A program made the translations under genes and the position numbers. Source: Actinomycetes bacterium (lineage in GTDB: Bacteria; Actinomycetota; Actinomycetes; Actinomycetales; Microbacteriaceae). Taken from it: a stretch of 64,000 bases of DNA. Positions 48,308 to 57,100 of the stretch are shown here, one piece after another. Below the pieces are notes generated by a model. That model was not told the origin of the DNA. It saw only the letters and a program-made list of their open reading frames with translations, and did no database searches. Every line of letters starts with the position of its first letter. Position 1 is the stretch's first letter. The stretch is taken from positions 1 through 64,000 of the forward strand of contig JAEWJX010000042.1 in the NCBI GenBank assembly GCA_023386365.1, written 5' to 3'.

Positions 48308-48922
48308 CTAGTCCTCGCGGCCGGTGGCGAGCTTGTTCGCGCCCCACCAGGCGACCGGCAGCAGGATGGCCGCGATGACCGCCTTGATGATGCCTCCGAG
48401 GATGAACGGGTAGAGACCCCATTCGAGGGTCTCCTGCAGGTTGGCGCCGGTAACGACTGCCAGCCAGGGGAGTCCGAATGCGAACACGACGACGGAACCG
48501 CCGACGAACGTCGCAAGAGCCTTCAGGAACTTGCGGTCCCAGGTGCGCTCGGAGAGCCATCCGACGACAGCGGCCGCCGGGATGAACCCCAGAACGTATC
48601 CGAAGCTCGCGGTGGCGAGGGCGGCGAGTCCGACGACGTGGCTGCCGTCGTCTTCCGGGGCGTAGAACGGGAGGCCCGCGAGTCCGAGTACGGCGTACAG
48701 GCCGAGCGCCGCAGCACCACGCCACGCACCGAGCGTCGCGCCGACGAGCAGCACGGCGAGCGTCTGACCCGTGATCGGCACCGGCACGAGCGGGATCGTC
48801 ACCTGGGCGAGCAGCGCCGTGAAGAGCGCGCCACCGGCGACGAGCGCGACGTCGGTGACGACTCCGCGGGGGAGCACGCGGTCGGCGAGCACGAGGCGGG
48901 GGGACGGGGTGATCGCGGTCAT
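48308..48922 (-). CDS. bioY: Biotin transporter BioY
   Basis: A 204-residue membrane substrate-binding (S) component for biotin uptake by an ECF transporter. About six transmembrane helices, with VPVPITGQTLAVLLVGATLG and GLAGLPFYAPEDDG as the BioY signatures. The ATG at 48922 has AAGGA five bases upstream; a longer start at 48970 is less likely. No energising BioM/N genes are next to it, so it may use a shared ECF module or act alone. Confidence 0.93.
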   Translation of the reverse strand: MTAITPSPRLVLADRVLPRGVVTDVALVAGGALFTALLAQVTIPLVPVPITGQTLAVLLVGATLGAWRGAAALGLYAVLGLAGLPFYAPEDDGSHVVGLAALATASFGYVLGFIPAAAVVGWLSERTWDRKFLKALATFVGGSVVVFAFGLPWLAVVTGANLQETLEWGLYPFILGGIIKAVIAAILLPVAWWGANKLATGRED

Positions 48923-48974
48923 GAGGTCCTTCGTGGTGGGGCCGTCAAGGGAATGGGCGGTGATGCCCAACGGT

Positions 48975-48980
48975 TAGACT
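48975..48980 (+). promoter_or_regulatory. -10 hexamer TAGACT of the ABC-F gene
   Basis: TAGACT about 58 bases before the GTG at 49039, giving a leader of about 50 nt. Confidence 0.45.
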
Positions 48981-49038
48981 AGCGGGCTGGTGCACTCGCA
49001 CCCTTGTAGCCACCCTCCCGAAGAAACGGATCCTTGCT

Positions 49039-50633
<1,595 letters not shown>

Positions 50634-50637
<4 letters not shown>

Positions 50638-51476
50638 CGGCCCTGCGAGTCGAGGATGGCGTCCTCCGCGTCGGCGTCCTCATGCTGACGTTTGGGCGCG
50701 CGCGCCGCCGCCTGCTCTTCCGCGGGGAGCGCCGCGATGCGCAGTTCGCGCCGCCACGCCCAGAAGAGTCCGATGAAGGCGAGCACCCCGAACGCGATCC
50801 ACTGGAGCGCGTACGACAGGTGAGGTCCTTCGTCTTCCTCCGGGCGGACCGCCGCGAACGGCATGTCGTCGACAGCGGGATCCTCGTTCGCCAGCACCGC
50901 GTACGCCGCGATGTACCCGTCGACGTCGAGATCCGCCACGATGGTGGCGACATCGATGGAGGCGATCTGTCCGTCGGGTGCCGTGCGTCCGGGAAGCTCC
51001 GGCTCCGCGGGGCGAAGCCGGGCGACGACGGTCACGTCGCCCTCGGGCGGTATCGGGACGTGGTCGGGTGACGCGTCGGCCGCGTCGCCGACGGGCAGCC
51101 ATCCGCGATCGATGACGACCACCGTGCCGTCGACGAGACGGAGGGGGACCAATTGCAGGAACCCCGGCTTGCCGCCGCGTACCCGATTACGCACCAGCAG
51201 CGCGTCGTCGGCGAGGTATTCGCCGTCCAGCACGACCGGGGTCCACTCGTCGTCCGCCTCCCAGGCGTCGAGCGCGGGCAGGACGGTGTCGATCGGGACG
51301 GGCGCCGCGTCGTAGTTCTGCTCGACGCGTTGGATCTCGTGGACGGCTTCGTCGCGTCGCGCCCACTGCCACCACGACAGCAGGCCGCACGCGAGTGCGA
51401 ACACCAGGGTGAGTGCGAGGTATGCCCCCCACCGTCGCCAGCCGGTGACGGGGTGGGCCTCGGACGACGTGCTCAC
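50634..51476 (-). CDS. SURF1 family cytochrome oxidase biogenesis protein
   Basis: A 280-residue protein with a transmembrane helix near each end (about 14-34, YLALTLVFALACGLLSWWQW, and about 225-242) and an outer domain between them, as in SURF1/Shy1. Family segments include VVLDGEYLADDALLVRNR and VIDRGWLPVGD. It assists heme A insertion into cytochrome c oxidase, which fits ctaA and ctaB nearby. The GTG overlaps the upstream stop as GTGA. Confidence 0.9.
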
Positions 51477-51706
51477 GCGGACTCCTCGATTCGGGCGAGC
51501 TCCACATCGAGGGGCGTCACCTGCACGGGGAACCCGCGACTCGCGAGGTAGTCGCGGAGGCTCTCATCGTGCTCATCGCACGCGAGCCACACCTTCACCC
51601 GGTCCTCCGCGTGGATGCGCGGGTTGCGCCAGTTGACCCGGAATCGGGCTGGCAGGGTGCACCCGGCAGCGGAGCAGCGCATGCCGGGGTCGCCGAATCC
51701 GATCAC
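51473..51706 (-). CDS. Small Cys/His protein, function unknown
   Basis: A 77-residue protein. Cys11, Cys16, Cys43 and His46 (CX4C-X26-CX2H) could bind zinc or another metal, in a ribbon-like fold. The GTG start has GGAGGAA upstream and overlaps the DUF3099 stop as GTGA; its end overlaps SURF1. It is therefore in one operon with two membrane proteins, one of which is involved in oxidase assembly. I do not recognise the family. Confidence 0.75.
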   Translation of the reverse strand: MIGFGDPGMRCSAAGCTLPARFRVNWRNPRIHAEDRVKVWLACDEHDESLRDYLASRGFPVQVTPLDVELARIEESA

Positions 51707-51987
51707 CGATGTTCCTCCGGGTTCGACCTCACGAGGGCTCCGGGCCGTCGGACACGGCCGGAGCCTCCCGTGTGCACGTTGTTCGCGATGACGACGGCGA
51801 TGTACGGCAGGAAGACAGCACCCGCGGCGGGCAGAAGCAGCCACCAGCCGGGTGCGACGAGGCACAGCCCGATGCAGATGACACGGATGGACATCGCGAC
51901 CGTGTACTTGATCATGCGGGATCGCCGTTCGAGCTCGGGCGCGAGGGGGAGTTCGGTGACGGTCTGCGAATGCGTGCGGGTGGCGAT
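51703..51987 (-). CDS. DUF3099 family membrane protein, possible AUC start
   Basis: From the ATC at 51987 the protein is 94 residues: a hydrophilic start (ATRTHSQTVTELPLAPELER), two transmembrane helices (TVAMSIRVICIGLCLVAPG and WWLLLPAAGAVFLPYIAVVI) and a basic tail. These features match DUF3099. No ATG or GTG start exists in the frame between 52027 and the internal ATG MIKYTVAM. An ATG at 52029 would extend the gene across the divergent fabG promoter. A -10 hexamer TACGCT ends six bases before the ATC, the spacing seen at other leaderless genes. Start is uncertain. Confidence 0.75.
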   Translation of the reverse strand: MATRTHSQTVTELPLAPELERRSRMIKYTVAMSIRVICIGLCLVAPGWWLLLPAAGAVFLPYIAVVIANNVHTGGSGRVRRPGALVRSNPEEHR

Positions 51988-51993
51988 GGACCC

Positions 51994-51999
51994 AGCGTA
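51994..51999 (-). promoter_or_regulatory. -10 hexamer TACGCT of the DUF3099 operon
   Basis: On the minus strand TACGCT is followed by GGGTCC and ATC. It lies 15 bp from the fabG hexamer, so the two promoters diverge from a very short region. Confidence 0.5.
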
Positions 52000-52013
52000 C
52001 GCGCGCTCGCCGG

Positions 52014-52019
52014 TAGGCT
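52014..52019 (+). promoter_or_regulatory. -10 hexamer TAGGCT of fabG (leaderless)
   Basis: TAGGCT, eight bases, then the ATG at 52028; no Shine-Dalgarno. Confidence 0.55.
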
Positions 52020-52027
52020 CCTGAATC

Positions 52028-52735
52028 ATGACCATTCGCACCGTCCTCGTCACTGGCGGAAACCGCGGCATCGGCTTCGCGATCGCCTCCGAGTTCATTT
52101 CCCAGGGCCACCGAGTGGCCGTCACCGCCCGTTCCGGCGAGGGTCCCGAGGGCTCGCTCACGGTTCGCGCGGATGTCACCGACGCGGCGTCGCTCGACGC
52201 CGCGTTCACCGAGGTCGAGGAGAAGCTCGGGGCCGTCGAGGTGGTTGTGGCGAACGCCGGCATCACCCGCGACACGCTCCTGCTCCGGATGAGCGAAGAC
52301 GACTTCACGCAGGTCGTCGACACGAACCTGTCGGGCGCGTTCCGCGTGGTGAAGCGGGCGTCGAAGGGCATGCTGAAGGCGCGCTTCGGGCGCGTCATCC
52401 TCGTGTCGAGCGTCGTCGGGCTGCTCGGCAGCGCGGGGCAGGTCAACTATGCGGCGTCGAAGGCGGGTCTCGTGGGCATCGCGCGTTCGCTCACCCGCGA
52501 ACTCGGTTCGCGGGGGATCACCGCGAACGTCGTGGCCCCCGGCTTCATCGAGACCGACATGACGGCGGAGCTGCCCGAAGAGCAGCAGAAGCAGTACCTC
52601 GCGCAGATCCCCGCCGGCCGCTTCGCGTCCCCGGTCGAGGTGGCGCGCGCGATCACCTGGCTCGCATCCGACGACGCCGGCTACATCTCGGGCGCCGTCA
52701 TCCCGGTCGACGGTGGCCTCGGGATGGGCCACTGA
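52028..52735 (+). CDS. fabG: 3-oxoacyl-ACP reductase / SDR family
   Basis: A 235-residue short-chain dehydrogenase that fits FabG of type II fatty acid synthesis. NADP motif TGGNRGIGFAIA, the NAG strand in VVVANAGITRD, and catalytic Ser-Tyr-Lys (SSVVGLLG, NYAASKAGL). MabA/FabG1 type by resemblance. No inhA follows. It converges on serB with a 6-nt gap. Confidence 0.87.
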   Translation: MTIRTVLVTGGNRGIGFAIASEFISQGHRVAVTARSGEGPEGSLTVRADVTDAASLDAAFTEVEEKLGAVEVVVANAGITRDTLLLRMSEDDFTQVVDTNLSGAFRVVKRASKGMLKARFGRVILVSSVVGLLGSAGQVNYAASKAGLVGIARSLTRELGSRGITANVVAPGFIETDMTAELPEEQQKQYLAQIPAGRFASPVEVARAITWLASDDAGYISGAVIPVDGGLGMGH

Positions 52736-52741
52736 GCAGGC

Positions 52742-53383
52742 TCAGCGCCCGCTGAGGCCGATCAACGGCAGCACCATCGACAGGTCGCGTTCGTCGAGGA
52801 GCACGTCGGCGACGTCGCGCACCGGAGCTTTCGCGTCGAAGCCCACCGACAGGCCGGCCAGCGCCATCATCGGCAGATCGTTGGCGCCGTCGCCGATGGC
52901 GAGCGTCTGCGCGATCGGGATGCCCGCCGCGTCCGCCCATTCCTGCAGCGCGTCTGCCTTGGCCTGAGCATCGATGACCGGCGCGATGACCTGACCGGTG
53001 AGGTGACTGTCGACGACCTCGAGGCGGTTCGCACGCCAGTGGTCGAGGCCGAGCTGAGCAGCGAGCGGGTCGATGATCTCGTGGAAGCCGCCCGAGACGA
53101 CCGCGACCTCGCCGCCCGCGGCGTGCACGGCGGCGATCATCTCGGGGACGCCACGGGTCACGGTGACCCGCGCTCCGACCTCGGCGAACACCGACTCCGG
53201 CAGCCCGGCGAGCGTCGCCACCCGCTCGCGCAGGCTCTCCTCGAAGTCGAGCTCGCCGTTCATGGCTCGGAAGGTGATCTCGGCGACGGCGTCGAGCGAG
53301 CCGGCCGCCTCCGCGAGCAACTCGATCACCTCGTCTTCGATGAGGGTGGAGTCGACATCGAGCACGAGGAGGAAGCGGGCCAT
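52742..53383 (-). CDS. serB: Phosphoserine phosphatase
   Basis: A 213-residue haloacid dehalogenase enzyme for the last step of serine synthesis. Motif I LVLDVDSTLIEDE contains the nucleophile Asp, motif II AVVSGGFHEI the Ser, and motif III IGDGANDLPM. It starts from ATG 53383. No N-terminal ACT domain, so it is the short form. Confidence 0.92.
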   Translation of the reverse strand: MARFLLVLDVDSTLIEDEVIELLAEAAGSLDAVAEITFRAMNGELDFEESLRERVATLAGLPESVFAEVGARVTVTRGVPEMIAAVHAAGGEVAVVSGGFHEIIDPLAAQLGLDHWRANRLEVVDSHLTGQVIAPVIDAQAKADALQEWADAAGIPIAQTLAIGDGANDLPMMALAGLSVGFDAKAPVRDVADVLLDERDLSMVLPLIGLSGR

Positions 53384-53420
53384 GGGGCGGGGAACTCCGA
53401 AGGTCGGGGGATGAGGGACG

Positions 53421-54662
53421 TCAGTCGACGCGGACGCCCTTGCCCACGACCGTGATGCCCGATTCGGTCACCGTGAAGCCGCGGAGCCGATCGGCGTCGT
53501 GATCGACGCCGACACTCGCGCCGGGAGCGACGACGACGTCTTTGTCGAGGATAGCGCGCTGCACCGTGGCCTTCGCGCCGATCGACACCCGCTCGAACAC
53601 CACCGAATCCGTCACCCGGGCGCCCGAATCCACGGTCACCCACGGGCCGAGCACCACCCGCTCGAGGTGCCCGCCGGAGATCACGCAGCCGAGGGAGACG
53701 ATCGAGTCGATCGCCGTTCCGACGGTGTTGGCACCGTCGCGCACGAACTTGGCCGGCGGCGAGTTCAGCTGCTGGCTGTAGATGGGCCAGTCGCGGTTGT
53801 AGAGGTTGAACACGGGAAGCGCCGAGATGAGGTCCTGATGCGCCTCGAAGAACGAGTCGATGGTCCCCACGTCACGCCAGTAGTAGCGGTCCCGCTCCGT
53901 GGCGCCCGGCACCTCGTTGCGGTTGAGGTCGTAGACGGCGGCGTCGCCGCGCGCGACGAAGTCGGGGACGATGTCGCCGCCCATGTCGTGGTTCGAATCG
54001 GCGCGCGCTCCGTCGCGCTGCACCGCATCGATGAGCACGTCAGCGTCGAACACGTAGTTGCCCATCGAGGCGAGGATCTCGCCGGGGGAGTCGGCGAGGC
54101 CGACGGCATCCTTCGGCTTCTCCCGGAACGCGGCGATGCGGGTGGGGTCGCTCTCGTCGAGCTCGATGACGCCGAACTGGTCGGCCAAGGCGATCGGCTG
54201 ACGGATCGCGGCGACGGTGACTCCGGCGCCCGACTCGATGTGCGCACGGATCATCTGACTGAAGTCCATGCGGTACACGTGGTCAGCGCCCACGACGATC
54301 ACGATGTCGGGCTTCTCGTCACGGATGAGGTTGAGGCTCTGCAGGATCGCATCGGCCGACCCGGAGAACCAGCGCTTGCCGAGACGCTGCTGTGCGGGCA
54401 CGGAGGCGACGTAGGCGCCCAGCATCCCCGACAGCCGCCAGGTCTGGGAGACGTGGCGGTCGAGCGAGTGCGACTTGTACTGGGTGAGCACGACGACCTG
54501 CCGCAGCCCGGAGTTGATGAGGTTCGACAGGGCGAAGTCGATGAGCCGGTAGCCGCCCGCGAAGGGGACGGCCGGCTTGGCCCGGTCGGCAGTGAGCGGC
54601 ATCAGCCGCTTGCCCTCTCCACCAGCCAGGACGATGCCGAAGATCTTGGGCGCTGCTGCCAT
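53421..54662 (-). CDS. glgC: Glucose-1-phosphate adenylyltransferase
   Basis: A 413-residue enzyme that makes ADP-glucose for glycogen. N-terminal VLAGGEGKRLMPLTADRAKP, the VVGADHVYRMD motif and the C-terminal left-handed beta-helix (ARVTDSVVFERVSIG, about 320-390) are clear. TACTGT lies six bases before the ATG. It is divergent from glgA, so supply and use of ADP-glucose are next to each other. Confidence 0.96.
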   Translation of the reverse strand: MAAAPKIFGIVLAGGEGKRLMPLTADRAKPAVPFAGGYRLIDFALSNLINSGLRQVVVLTQYKSHSLDRHVSQTWRLSGMLGAYVASVPAQQRLGKRWFSGSADAILQSLNLIRDEKPDIVIVVGADHVYRMDFSQMIRAHIESGAGVTVAAIRQPIALADQFGVIELDESDPTRIAAFREKPKDAVGLADSPGEILASMGNYVFDADVLIDAVQRDGARADSNHDMGGDIVPDFVARGDAAVYDLNRNEVPGATERDRYYWRDVGTIDSFFEAHQDLISALPVFNLYNRDWPIYSQQLNSPPAKFVRDGANTVGTAIDSIVSLGCVISGGHLERVVLGPWVTVDSGARVTDSVVFERVSIGAKATVQRAILDKDVVVAPGASVGVDHDADRLRGFTVTESGITVVGKGVRVD

Positions 54663-54668
54663 GGGTCA

Positions 54669-54674
54669 ACAGTA
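54669..54674 (-). promoter_or_regulatory. -10 hexamer TACTGT of glgC (leaderless)
   Basis: On the minus strand TACTGT is followed by TGACCC and the glgC ATG. Confidence 0.45.
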
Positions 54675-54695
54675 GGCGAGCACAGGGGGGTGTAC

Positions 54696-54701
54696 TAGCG
54701 T
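54696..54701 (+). promoter_or_regulatory. -10 hexamer TAGCGT of glgA (leaderless)
   Basis: TAGCGT, eight bases, then the ATG at 54710. Only about 21 bp separate it from the glgC hexamer, so the two promoters share their upstream region. Confidence 0.45.
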
Positions 54702-54709
54702 CGACAAGC

Positions 54710-55903
54710 ATGCGAGTCGATGTTCTGAGCCGTGAATATCCGCCGGAGGTCTACGGGGGTGCCGGCGTCCATGTCGCCGAGCTCGTGGCCGCCCTGCGCC
54801 GGGATGTCGACGTGGTCGTGCGGTGTTTCGGGCTTCCCCGGGATGAGCCCCACACTTACGCGTATCTGGTTCCGCCGCAGTTGACGAGCGCGAATCCGGC
54901 TCTCGCCACTCTCGGCGTCGACCTCCAGATGGCCGAGGACGTCGAGGGCGCCGACATCGTGCACTCTCACACCTGGTACGCGAACGCGGCCGGTCACGTC
55001 GCGAAGCTGCTCCACGGCATCCCGCACGTCGTCACGGCCCATTCGCTGGAGCCGTTGCGTCCCTGGAAGGCTGAGCAGCTCGGCGGCGGGTACCGCGTGT
55101 CGAGCTGGATCGAGAAGACCGCGTTCGAGGCTGCGGACGCGGTCATCGCGGTAAGCGCCGGCATGCGTACCGACATCCTGCGCAGCTATCCGGCGATCGA
55201 CCCCGACCGAGTGCACGTGGTCCACAACGGCATCGACCTCGAACGGTGGAAGCCAACCGAGAACTCCGACGTGTTGGAGCGATTCGGGATCGATCCCGAC
55301 CGTCGCAGCGTGGTTTTCGTCGGCCGGATCACCCGTCAGAAGGGGCTGCCGTACCTGCTGGAGGCAGCGCGGCGGCTCGAACCGGATGTGCAGCTCATCC
55401 TGTGTGCGGGTGCTCCCGACACGCCCGAGATCCTCGACGAGGTGCAGCGCGGTGTCGCCCTGCTCCAGGAGGAGCGCGAGGGCGTCATCTGGATCGAGGA
55501 GATGCTGCCGCAGCCGGAGCTTGCAGCCGTGCTGACCTCCGGAACGCTTTTCGTATGCCCGTCGGTGTATGAGCCACTCGGCATCGTCAACCTGGAGGCG
55601 ATGGCGTGTGGTCTTCCGGTCGTCGGAACCGCCACCGGCGGCATCCCGGAGGTCGTCGCCGACGGACTCACCGGGCGCCTGGTGCCGATCGAGCAGGTCG
55701 ACGACGGGACCGGCACGCCGGTCGATCCTGAACGGTTCATCTCCGATCTGGCCGCGATTCTGACCGAGGTGCTCGCCGATCCGACCGCCGCCCGCCTGAT
55801 GGGGGAGGCCGGCCGCCTCCGCGCGGAGGCGGAGTTCAGCTGGGAGAGCATCGCCGAGCGGACACGCGCCGTCTACGAGACGCTGCACGACGCCCGCGAC
55901 TAG
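54710..55903 (+). CDS. glgA: Glycogen synthase, actinobacterial GT4 type
   Basis: A 397-residue GT-B fold glycosyltransferase, MRVDVLSREYPPEVYGGAGVHVAEL at the start (given by its first residues), GRITRQKGLPYLLEA for the donor domain and EPLGIVNLEAMACGLPVV for the nucleotide-sugar site. At under 400 residues it belongs to the family that in mycobacteria (GlgM) forms maltose-1-phosphate. It may therefore be GlgM rather than a classical glycogen synthase. Pairs with glgC. Confidence 0.9.
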   Translation: MRVDVLSREYPPEVYGGAGVHVAELVAALRRDVDVVVRCFGLPRDEPHTYAYLVPPQLTSANPALATLGVDLQMAEDVEGADIVHSHTWYANAAGHVAKLLHGIPHVVTAHSLEPLRPWKAEQLGGGYRVSSWIEKTAFEAADAVIAVSAGMRTDILRSYPAIDPDRVHVVHNGIDLERWKPTENSDVLERFGIDPDRRSVVFVGRITRQKGLPYLLEAARRLEPDVQLILCAGAPDTPEILDEVQRGVALLQEEREGVIWIEEMLPQPELAAVLTSGTLFVCPSVYEPLGIVNLEAMACGLPVVGTATGGIPEVVADGLTGRLVPIEQVDDGTGTPVDPERFISDLAAILTEVLADPTAARLMGEAGRLRAEAEFSWESIAERTRAVYETLHDARD

Positions 55904-55906
55904 GCT
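55901..55906 (+). promoter_or_regulatory. -10 hexamer TAGGCT of the ABC ATPase gene
   Basis: TAGGCT overlaps the glgA stop and ends nine bases before the ATG at 55916; a GTG at 55919 is also possible. Confidence 0.5.
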
Positions 55907-55915
55907 GGGACGATC

Positions 55916-56704
55916 ATGGTGCGCGTCCTGGAACTCTCAGACGTCTCGGTGGTCCGCGAGGGCAATACGATCCTCGACCACCTCGATTGGACCGTCGAAT
56001 CCGACGAACGTTGGGTTGTGCTCGGCCCGAACGGCGCCGGCAAGACGACCCTGCTCAACATCATCTCGGCGGGCATGCACCCGTCGTCGGGTGTGGCGCA
56101 GGTTCTCGGCGAACGCCTCGGAAAGGTCGACGTCTTCGACCTGCGACCCCGTATCGGCTTCGCCTCGACGGCGATGGCGCGACGCATCCCGGATGATGAG
56201 ACGGTCTTCGACGTGGTGCTCACCGCCGCGTATTCAGTCACCGGACGCTGGAACGAGGAGTACGAGGACGTCGACTCGCGTCGCGCGGAACGTGTGATGC
56301 GCGAGTGGCATCTCGAGTCATTGCGCGATCGCCGGTTCGGCACGCTCTCGGATGGCGAGCAGAAGCGCGTGCAGATCGGCCGCTCGGTCATGACCGACCC
56401 CGAACTGCTGCTGCTCGACGAACCGGCCGCGAGCCTCGACCTGGGCGCGCGTGAAGAGCTCGTGCGTCTGCTCGGCGAGTACGCCTCCACGTCGGAAGCC
56501 CCGGGGATGATCATGGTCACCCACCATGTCGAGGAGATCCCCGCAGGGTTCACCCATGCGCTGCTTCTCGCCGGAGGGCGCGTGCACGCCGCGGGTCCGA
56601 TCGCCGAGGTGATCACGGGCGAGCGGCTCTCGGAGGCCTTCGGCCTGCCGCTCGTCGTCTCGACGAGCGAAGACGGCCGCTTCGCGGCGCGTGCGCAATC
56701 CTGA
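55916..56704 (+). CDS. ABC transporter ATP-binding protein
   Basis: A 262-residue ATPase. Walker A GPNGAGKTTLLN, signature LSDGEQKRVQIGR (D replaces the second G of LSGGE), Walker B ELLLLDEPAASLD, switch His in VTHHVEEI. It resembles YlmA/ModF-type ATPases with no membrane partner next to it. Substrate unknown. Confidence 0.9.
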   Translation: MVRVLELSDVSVVREGNTILDHLDWTVESDERWVVLGPNGAGKTTLLNIISAGMHPSSGVAQVLGERLGKVDVFDLRPRIGFASTAMARRIPDDETVFDVVLTAAYSVTGRWNEEYEDVDSRRAERVMREWHLESLRDRRFGTLSDGEQKRVQIGRSVMTDPELLLLDEPAASLDLGAREELVRLLGEYASTSEAPGMIMVTHHVEEIPAGFTHALLLAGGRVHAAGPIAEVITGERLSEAFGLPLVVSTSEDGRFAARAQS

Positions 56705-56711
56705 CGTCTGC

Positions 56712-56717
56712 TAGACT
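56712..56717 (+). promoter_or_regulatory. -10 hexamer TAGACT of rpmE2
   Basis: TAGACT about 66 bases before the ATG at 56783. The leader contains the hairpin GGCCC-ATC-GGGCC (56726-56738). Confidence 0.45.
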
Positions 56718-56782
56718 CGACAGTCGGCCCATCGGGCCCGAAAACTTCCCTGACGAATCCACTTCTCCGACTGAGGTACCTC

Positions 56783-57031
56783 ATGAAGACCGACATCCAC
56801 CCCGACTACCAGGCGATCGTCTTCCGCGACCTGGCGAGCGGCGAGACCTTCCTCACCCGCTCGACCCTGACGAGTGACAAGACCATCGAGCTGGACGGCG
56901 AGACCTACCCGGTCGTCGACGTCGAGATCTCGTCGGCTTCGCACCCGTTCTACACGGGCAAGCAGCGCATCCTCGACAGCGCCGGTCGCGTCGAGAAGTT
57001 CAACACGCGCTACAAGAACTTCGGCAAGTAG
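56783..57031 (+). CDS. rpmE2: 50S ribosomal protein L31 type B
   Basis: An 82-residue ribosomal protein. It starts MKTDIHPDYQAIVFRD and has SSASHPFYTGKQRILDS, the type B pattern. No cysteine is present, so it lacks the zinc site of the type A form and can replace it when zinc is scarce. I did not find a convincing Zur site upstream. Confidence 0.95.
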   Translation: MKTDIHPDYQAIVFRDLASGETFLTRSTLTSDKTIELDGETYPVVDVEISSASHPFYTGKQRILDSAGRVEKFNTRYKNFGK

Positions 57032-57048
57032 CCACCAGCTCACCTGCA

Positions 57049-57083
57049 CGAAAGGGCCCCGTCCATCGGACGGGGCCCTTTCG
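57049..57083. terminator. Strong bidirectional terminator after rpmE2
   Basis: A perfect 16-bp stem (57049-57064 with 57068-57083) with loop ATC; the outer AAAG/CTTT ends give it a T-rich side on both strands. It lies between convergent genes. Confidence 0.88.
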
Positions 57084-57100
57084 TCGTACCGCTTCTGTGG

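Noticed and set aside
56700..56782. Zur box before rpmE2
   Set aside because: No convincing palindrome of the known Zur type; only a short GC hairpin is present.
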